Positions 5,743 to 9,679 of a DNA stretch of 9,679 bases are shown here, one piece after another. Position numbers and translations under genes: made by a program. Origin of the DNA: Candidatus Gallimonas caecicola (GTDB lineage Bacteria > Bacillota > Clostridia > Christensenellales > Borkfalkiaceae). The stretch covers positions 1-9,679 of the forward strand of contig CAJFNH010000037.1 of assembly GCA_904394195.1 (NCBI GenBank), in the 5' to 3' direction. The notes below the pieces were generated by a model that saw nothing but the letters and a program-made list of their open reading frames with translations, was not told the DNA's origin and did no database searches. Position 1 is the stretch's first letter; the number at the start of each line of letters is the position of its first letter.

Positions 5743-6234
5743 TTATTTTTTTCTTCCCAGTTCATTCAGCGCGCCCAGCAGAAAGTACTCCGCCGTCGAG
5801 CCCTTGATCACATGCTCGCGCGCCTCCTCGGGGGTAAACCAGCGCACTTCCTCCAATTCGTCGTTGAGCACCGTCTCGCCCTCGTCTGCCGTCACGATAA
5901 AGTTGAGCATGAGCACATCCTTCGCGTCATGGTAGCGCGAAGCATGGTAGCGCCACTTGATGGCGGTCAGCTTCGTCTCTTCGCGAAGTTCGCGCGGGAT
6001 GGCTTTTTCGGCACTCTCACCCTTTTTGATATAGCCTGCGAACAGTTTGAACTGTTCCTCGCCCGCGTGGCGGGCAAGCAGGATCTTGTTCTCCGCGCGG
6101 TTGACCACCGTCATGGAGACGGCAACGGGAAAGAGGGGAAACTTGAATGACCCGCATTGTTCGCAGTATGGAATGAGCCCCTCGTTTTCAAGAAAGCGCA
6201 ACGTGAGCTTTGCGCCGCAGTCCCTGCAATACAT
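5743..6234 (-). CDS. Nudix hydrolase with N-terminal zinc ribbon (NudC-like architecture)
   Basis: A 163-residue enzyme expected to hydrolyse a nucleoside diphosphate linked to another group, using divalent metal. The N-terminal zinc ribbon has C3/C6 and C24/C27. The Nudix box occupies residues 67-89: G67, E73, R81-E82, E85-E86 are all present, but the usual glycine of the REUXEEXGU end is lysine (K88, in REETKL). The order zinc ribbon then Nudix is that of NADH pyrophosphatase NudC, but the NudC hallmark SQPWPFPxS after the box is absent (the region reads YHASRYHDAKDV), so NAD(H) specificity should not be assumed. The start is the ATG at 6234, with GAGG nine bases upstream and a strong promoter behind it; the frame stays open far upstream, but that is antisense to purA and dapF and not coding. 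It heads a two-gene unit with the PHP gene. Confidence 0.88.
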   Translation of the reverse strand: MYCRDCGAKLTLRFLENEGLIPYCEQCGSFKFPLFPVAVSMTVVNRAENKILLARHAGEEQFKLFAGYIKKGESAEKAIPRELREETKLTAIKWRYHASRYHDAKDVLMLNFIVTADEGETVLNDELEEVRWFTPEEAREHVIKGSTAEYFLLGALNELGRKK

Positions 6235-6265
6235 TATGAAATACCTCGCGTTCTTTTGATTTTCT

Positions 6266-6294
6266 ATTTTACGCGCGCCACGGCGGATTGTCAA
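6266..6294 (-). promoter_or_regulatory. Promoter of the Nudix-PHP operon
   Basis: Read on the minus strand: TTGACA (6294-6289), a 17-base spacer, then TAAAAT (6271-6266), an 11/12 match to consensus. Start is expected near 6259, giving a 25-base leader to the ATG at 6234. Confidence 0.85.
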
Positions 6295-6346
6295 CCGTTT
6301 GGCGTGAAATGTTTGTAAATATCTGTCAAAAACCGAAAGAAGGCAA

Positions 6347-6375
6347 CGCCGTTTTCGTGAAAGGAGGGAACGGCG
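6347..6375 (+). other. Hairpin in the divergent Nudix/purA intergenic region
   Basis: CGCCGTT (6347-6353) pairs with AACGGCG (6369-6375), loop of 15 bases. It has no T run and lies upstream of both divergent promoters, so it is not a terminator of either gene. The loop contains AAGGAGGG, but no sensible reading frame follows. Role unknown; it may be chance. Confidence 0.3.
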
Positions 6376-6413
6376 CACAGACAACTTTGCCCCTGCTTTT
6401 TTGGGCGCAGCGC

Positions 6414-6447
6414 TTGACAACAAAGGCGATATTATAGTATAATATCG
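6414..6447 (+). promoter_or_regulatory. purA promoter with perfect palindrome over the -10 box
   Basis: TTGACA (6414-6419) and TATAAT (6438-6443) are both perfect, separated by 18 bases. The -10 is embedded in a perfect inverted repeat: CGATATTATA (6427-6436), central G, TATAATATCG (6438-6447). The symmetry also places a TATAAT on the minus strand (6436-6431), though without a matching -35 there. This could be an operator for a dimeric repressor or a symmetric -10 giving some divergent transcription. Confidence 0.8.
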
Positions 6448-6462
6448 GCGATTGTTTTTGAG

Positions 6463-6486
6463 GGCGCGCGCAAGCCTGCGGGCGCC
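6463..6486 (+). promoter_or_regulatory. Hairpin in the purA 5' leader
   Basis: GGCGC (6463-6467) pairs with GCGCC (6482-6486) and, after a G-G mismatch, CGCA (6469-6472) pairs with TGCG (6477-6480) around a 4-base loop. It ends four bases before the ribosome binding site GGGAGGA (6491-6497). It could modulate translation; it does not resemble a riboswitch I know. Confidence 0.4.
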
Positions 6487-6501
6487 TGCCGGGAGGAAAT
6501 T

Positions 6502-7773
6502 ATGCTGACTTCGATCTGCGGGATCAACTGGGGCGACGAGGGAAAGGGCAGGATGGTCGATCTTCTGTCCGAGAACTATGATATCGTATGCCGCTATCAG
6601 GGCGGGAATAACGCGGGGCACACCGTTATCAATGAAAGGGGAAAATTCATCCTCAATCTTCTGCCCTCCGGAATTCTGCGCGAGGGCGTCGTCAACGTGC
6701 TGGGCAACGGCATGGTTGTGGACATCCGTCACCTCACCGAGGAGGCGAACAAGCTGCGCGCGCAGGGCATCTCCATCACGCCTGAAAATCTGAAGATCAG
6801 CGACAGAGCGGTCATCACCATGCCCTATCATGTGCTTATGGATTGTCTGGAGGAGGAGCGCCTTGCCGATAAAAAGTTCGGCTCCACCCGCCGCGGCATT
6901 GCGCCCGTCTATGCGGACAAATACATGAAAAAGGCGTTCCGCATGGGCGAGCTTCTGCACCCCGAGCGCATGTACGCGCGCGTCAAGGACATCGTGGAGT
7001 GGAAAAATCTCACCGTCGAGAAGGGGTACGGACACGCGCCCGTTACGGCGGAGGAGGTCATCGAGTACTTCAAGACATACGGCGAGCCGCTCAAGGAATA
7101 CATTTGCGACGTGGGACTCTATCTGCACGAGGCGAACAGGGCAGGCAAGAATATCATGTTCGAGGCGCAGCTCGGCGCGCTGCGCGACATTGACTTCGGC
7201 ATTTATCCCTACACTTCGTCCTCCTCGACCATCGCCGCCTATGCGCCCATCGGCGCGGGGGTGCCCAACCTCAAGCTGGATAAGTCCATCGGCATCATGA
7301 AGGCATATTCCACCTGCGTGGGCGAGGGCCCCTTCACCGCCGAATATTTCGGGGAGAAGGCGGAAAAACTGCGCAAGGCAGGGGGCGAATACGGCGCGGC
7401 GACGGGCAGACCCAGAAGGGTGGGCCCCTTCGACGTGGTGGCGTCCCGCTACGGCATCCGCTGCCAGGGCGCGGACGAGATCGCGCTCACCAAGCTGGAT
7501 ATCCTCTCCGGGCACGACGAGCTGGAGATCTGCACGGCATATGAGCTGGACGGCAAGCGCATCACCGAATTTCCCTTCCCCGACGCGCTCGACAGGTGCA
7601 AGCCGGTGTTCGAGAAAATAAAGGGCTGGAACTGCGATATCACTTCCTGCCGCAGGTATGAAGATCTTCCCTGCGAAGCGCGCGACTATGTGGAGCTCAT
7701 CGAGCGGCTGTGCGAATGTAAGATCACCTATATTTCGGTAGGAGCGGAGCGCGACCAGATCATCGCGCGCTGA
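6502..7773 (+). CDS. purA: Adenylosuccinate synthetase
   Basis: This enzyme carries out the first committed step from IMP to AMP: GTP-dependent joining of IMP and aspartate to adenylosuccinate, in the cytoplasm. At 423 residues it is near the normal 425-435. Signature parts: the N-terminal phosphate-binding loop WGDEGKGR (residues 10-17) with the catalytic Asp in WGDEG, the catalytic His in GGNNAGHTV, STRRGIAPVYADK, the TSSSST stretch, GRPRRVGPFD and the final SVGAERDQ. The loop reads GINWGDEGKGRMVD, where the textbook sequence has Gln before Trp (QWGDEGKGK); here it is Asn, and the final Lys is Arg. The remaining signature residues are present, so it is expected to be active. ATG at 6502 follows GGGAGGA. 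It is the first gene of a purA-dapF-pyrG unit behind a perfect-hexamer promoter with a palindrome on the -10. Confidence 0.97.
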   Translation: MLTSICGINWGDEGKGRMVDLLSENYDIVCRYQGGNNAGHTVINERGKFILNLLPSGILREGVVNVLGNGMVVDIRHLTEEANKLRAQGISITPENLKISDRAVITMPYHVLMDCLEEERLADKKFGSTRRGIAPVYADKYMKKAFRMGELLHPERMYARVKDIVEWKNLTVEKGYGHAPVTAEEVIEYFKTYGEPLKEYICDVGLYLHEANRAGKNIMFEAQLGALRDIDFGIYPYTSSSSTIAAYAPIGAGVPNLKLDKSIGIMKAYSTCVGEGPFTAEYFGEKAEKLRKAGGEYGAATGRPRRVGPFDVVASRYGIRCQGADEIALTKLDILSGHDELEICTAYELDGKRITEFPFPDALDRCKPVFEKIKGWNCDITSCRRYEDLPCEARDYVELIERLCECKITYISVGAERDQIIAR

Positions 7774-7776
7774 ACG

Positions 7777-8616
7777 ATGAAAAAACACTTCTGGAAGATG
7801 CAGGGCATCGGCAACGACTATATCTACTTCGACTGTTTCGACTGGTTTCCCTCCGAGCCCGGCGCGATCGCCGAAAAACTGTCCGACAGGCACTTTTCCG
7901 TGGGCGGGGACGGCGTCGTGTATATCTGCCGCAGCGAGGTTGCGGACGGCAGGATGCGCATGTTCAACGCGGACGGCAGCGAGGGGAAGATGTGCGGCAA
8001 TGCCATCCGCTGCATCGGAAAATTTCTGTATGAGATCAAGGGGATCCGCAAAGACGTGCTCACCGTTGAAACGGAGAGCGGCGTCAAGACGCTTTCCCTT
8101 TCGGCGCAGGACGGCGCCGTAGCGTGCGTGCGCGTTGACATGGGGGCGGCGGAGCTGCGCCCCGCGCACATCCCCGCGCGCTTTGCGGGGGAGCGCGCCG
8201 TCGGCGTCCCTCTCGACGTGGAGGGAAAGCAATACAGCGTTACCTGCGTCTCGATGGGCAATCCGCACTGCGTGACCTTTGTGGATGACCCGTACGCGCT
8301 CGATCTGCAAAAAATCGGCTCCGCGTTCGAACACCACGCGGCGTTCCCCGAGCGGGTGAACACCGAATTTGTGCATGTGGACGGGAAAAACGAGCTCACG
8401 ATGCGCGTCTGGGAGCGCGGCAGCGGCGAGACGTGGGCGTGCGGCACGGGCGCGTGCGCAAGTGCGGTCGCCGCCGTCCTGAACGGGTACTGCGGCATGG
8501 GGGAGGACGTCACGGTGCACCTGCGCGGGGGTGACCTTATCATCCGCGTCACAAAGGATGCCGTATATATGACGGGTCCCGCGGCATATGCCTTCGAAGG
8601 CGAAGTGAACATCTGA
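7777..8616 (+). CDS. dapF: Diaminopimelate epimerase
   Basis: This enzyme interconverts LL- and meso-diaminopimelate, feeding lysine synthesis and peptidoglycan cross-links, in the cytoplasm. At 279 residues it is full length. The two halves of the fold each carry one catalytic cysteine: C73 in NADGSEGKMCGNAIRC and C222 in ERGSGETWACGTGACAS, the two-base mechanism pair of the PLP-independent epimerases. The N-terminal MQGIGNDYIYFDC matches the family's M-G-GND-- start. ATG at 7777 lies three bases after the purA stop and no ribosome binding site is visible in the purA end, so translation is probably coupled to purA. Presence of dapF implies meso-diaminopimelate production in this organism by the epimerase route. 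Composition is GC-rich like its neighbours. Confidence 0.97.
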   Translation: MKKHFWKMQGIGNDYIYFDCFDWFPSEPGAIAEKLSDRHFSVGGDGVVYICRSEVADGRMRMFNADGSEGKMCGNAIRCIGKFLYEIKGIRKDVLTVETESGVKTLSLSAQDGAVACVRVDMGAAELRPAHIPARFAGERAVGVPLDVEGKQYSVTCVSMGNPHCVTFVDDPYALDLQKIGSAFEHHAAFPERVNTEFVHVDGKNELTMRVWERGSGETWACGTGACASAVAAVLNGYCGMGEDVTVHLRGGDLIIRVTKDAVYMTGPAAYAFEGEVNI

Positions 8617-8671
8617 ATTTTTCGGCTGCGCATGCGGACGCGGCCTTTGCACAGGAGGAAGAAAAGAGGAT

Positions 8672-9679
8672 ATGGCAAAATACGTCTTTGTCACGGGCGG
8701 CGTTGTTTCGGGACTGGGAAAGGGCATCACGGCGGCTTCTTTGGGACGGCTTTTAAAGATGCGGGGCTATAAGGTGGCTTCGCAGAAGCTCGATCCCTAT
8801 ATCAACATCGACCCCGGAACGATGAGTCCCTACCAGCACGGCGAGGTGTTCGTCACGGAGGACGGCGCGGAGACCGATCTCGACCTCGGTCACTACGAGC
8901 GTTTCATCGACGAAAACCTCAACAAGTTCTCCAACCTGACCACGGGCAAAGTGTATTGGAACGTGCTCAACAAGGAGCGCGCGGGCGAATATCTCGGGCA
9001 GACGGTGCAGGTCATTCCGCACATCACCAACGAGATCAAGTCCTTCATCTATCAGGTGGGCAAGACGACGAACGCCGATATCGTCATCACGGAGATCGGC
9101 GGTACGACGGGCGACATTGAGAGCCAGCCCTTCCTGGAAGCCATCCGTCAGGTCGCGCGCGAAGTGGGAAGGGACAACTGCTGCTTCATCCACGTCACGC
9201 TCGTGCCCTATATCTCGGGCTCCTGTGAATTCAAGAGCAAACCCACCCAGCACTCCGTCAAGGAGTTGCAGGGCATGGGCATTTTCCCCGACATCATCGT
9301 GGCGCGCGTCGACGCGCCCATGCCGGAGAGCATCCGCGAAAAGATCGCCATGTTCTGCAACGTGCGGCCCGAGTGCTGCATTGAAAATCTGACGGTGCCC
9401 GTTCTGTATGAAGCGCCCATGATGCTGGAAAAGAGCAATCTTTCCACCATCGTCTGCAAGATCTTACACCTCGATCCTGGCACCATCGACCTCACCGAAT
9501 GGGAGGATATGCTCGCCCGCATCCACGCCCGCAAAAAGACGGTGCGCATCGCACTGTGCGGCAAATATGTTCAGCTGCACGACGCCTATCTCTCGGTCGC
9601 CGAAGCGCTTGCGCACGGCGGGTTTGAATCGGACGCCAAGGTGGAGATCGACTGGGTGGACAGTGAGAGCATCGACGAG
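8672..9679 (+). CDS. pyrG: CTP synthase, N-terminal 336 residues (3' truncated by window edge)
   Basis: The frame opens at ATG 8672 after AGGAGG (8653-8658) and runs uninterrupted to the last base (exactly 336 codons of about 535). CTP synthase makes CTP from UTP, ATP and glutamine in the cytoplasm. The synthetase (amidoligase) domain is complete: KYVFVTGGVVSGLGKG with its phosphate-binding loop (residues 4-18), QKLDPYINIDPGTMSPYQHG, the Mg ligand region TDLDLGHYERF (D71), TVQVIPHITNEIK, the EIGGTTGDIES loop (E141) and KPTQHSVKELQ. From about residue 290 (VRIALCGKY) the class I glutamine amidotransferase domain begins; its Cys-His-Glu triad lies beyond the window. It follows dapF after a 55-base gap with no terminator, so it is probably in the same transcript. 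Confidence 0.96.
   Translation, partial: MAKYVFVTGGVVSGLGKGITAASLGRLLKMRGYKVASQKLDPYINIDPGTMSPYQHGEVFVTEDGAETDLDLGHYERFIDENLNKFSNLTTGKVYWNVLNKERAGEYLGQTVQVIPHITNEIKSFIYQVGKTTNADIVITEIGGTTGDIESQPFLEAIRQVAREVGRDNCCFIHVTLVPYISGSCEFKSKPTQHSVKELQGMGIFPDIIVARVDAPMPESIREKIAMFCNVRPECCIENLTVPVLYEAPMMLEKSNLSTIVCKILHLDPGTIDLTEWEDMLARIHARKKTVRIALCGKYVQLHDAYLSVAEALAHGGFESDAKVEIDWVDSESIDE

Noticed and set aside
5237..6150. Plus-strand open frames opposite the PHP and Nudix genes
   Set aside because: The minus strand carries the metal-ligand motifs and the Nudix box; these frames are shadows.
8617..8671. GC-rich short repeats between dapF and pyrG as a possible terminator
   Set aside because: Pairing is poor and no T run follows it; readthrough into pyrG is more likely.
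6235..8730. Very long minus-strand open frame continuous with the Nudix gene, antisense to purA, dapF and the start of pyrG
   Set aside because: It is the shadow of GC-rich coding sequence on the other strand; its translation is Arg/Ala/His/Asp-rich with no recognisable domain, and the Nudix gene has its own start, ribosome binding site and promoter at 6234-6294.
1..9679. tRNA, rRNA, CRISPR array, insertion sequence or attachment site
   Set aside because: I saw no cloverleaf-like segment, no regularly spaced direct repeats and no transposase or integrase motif on either strand.

Overview
The window looks like chromosome from a fairly GC-rich member of the Bacillota, most likely Clostridia. 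Reasons: strong AGGAGG-type ribosome binding sites, textbook TTGACA/TATAAT promoters, short intergenic gaps closed by hairpin-plus-T terminators, and housekeeping proteins of Clostridia-like character (YebC-family regulator, ProA, PurA, DapF, PyrG). The genus cannot be fixed from sequence alone. Both edges cut a gene: yebC at the left and pyrG at the right.

Layout. (1) 1-255 is the 3' end of a YebC/TACO1-family gene, closed by a clean terminator. (2) 256-654 is a 399-base gene-free stretch with a second hairpin, a perfect extended -10 box, a third hairpin and a promoter with palindromes. (3) 655-2545 is a same-strand group of three small genes: a stand-alone winged-HTH protein resembling the N-terminal part of WYL regulators, a 293-residue protein I do not recognise, and a two-helix membrane protein with a very acidic cytoplasmic tail. 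The last two are visibly AT-richer than the neighbouring housekeeping genes. (4) 2642-3259 encodes a von Willebrand factor A (VWA) protein with an intact MIDAS. (5) 3387-4622 is proA, driven by a perfect consensus promoter whose -35 box sits in the loop of the preceding terminator. (6) 4676-6234, on the minus strand, holds a zinc-ribbon Nudix hydrolase followed by a PHP-domain phosphoesterase; they converge on proA across a bidirectional terminator. (7) 6502 to the right edge is purA-dapF-pyrG on the plus strand: adenylosuccinate synthetase, diaminopimelate epimerase and CTP synthase. A promoter with a perfect palindrome over its -10 box precedes purA.

How the genes fit together. The right half is biosynthetic: AMP and CTP synthesis, diaminopimelate/lysine for the cell wall, and proline. 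The Nudix-PHP pair looks like small-molecule phosphate housekeeping. The left-centre block (HTH, unknown, acidic membrane protein, perhaps VWA) is the only accessory-looking part and the best candidate for something undescribed. Nothing in it proves a defence, toxin or signalling role, and I assign it no function.

No rRNA, tRNA, CRISPR array, transposase or integrase was recognised.
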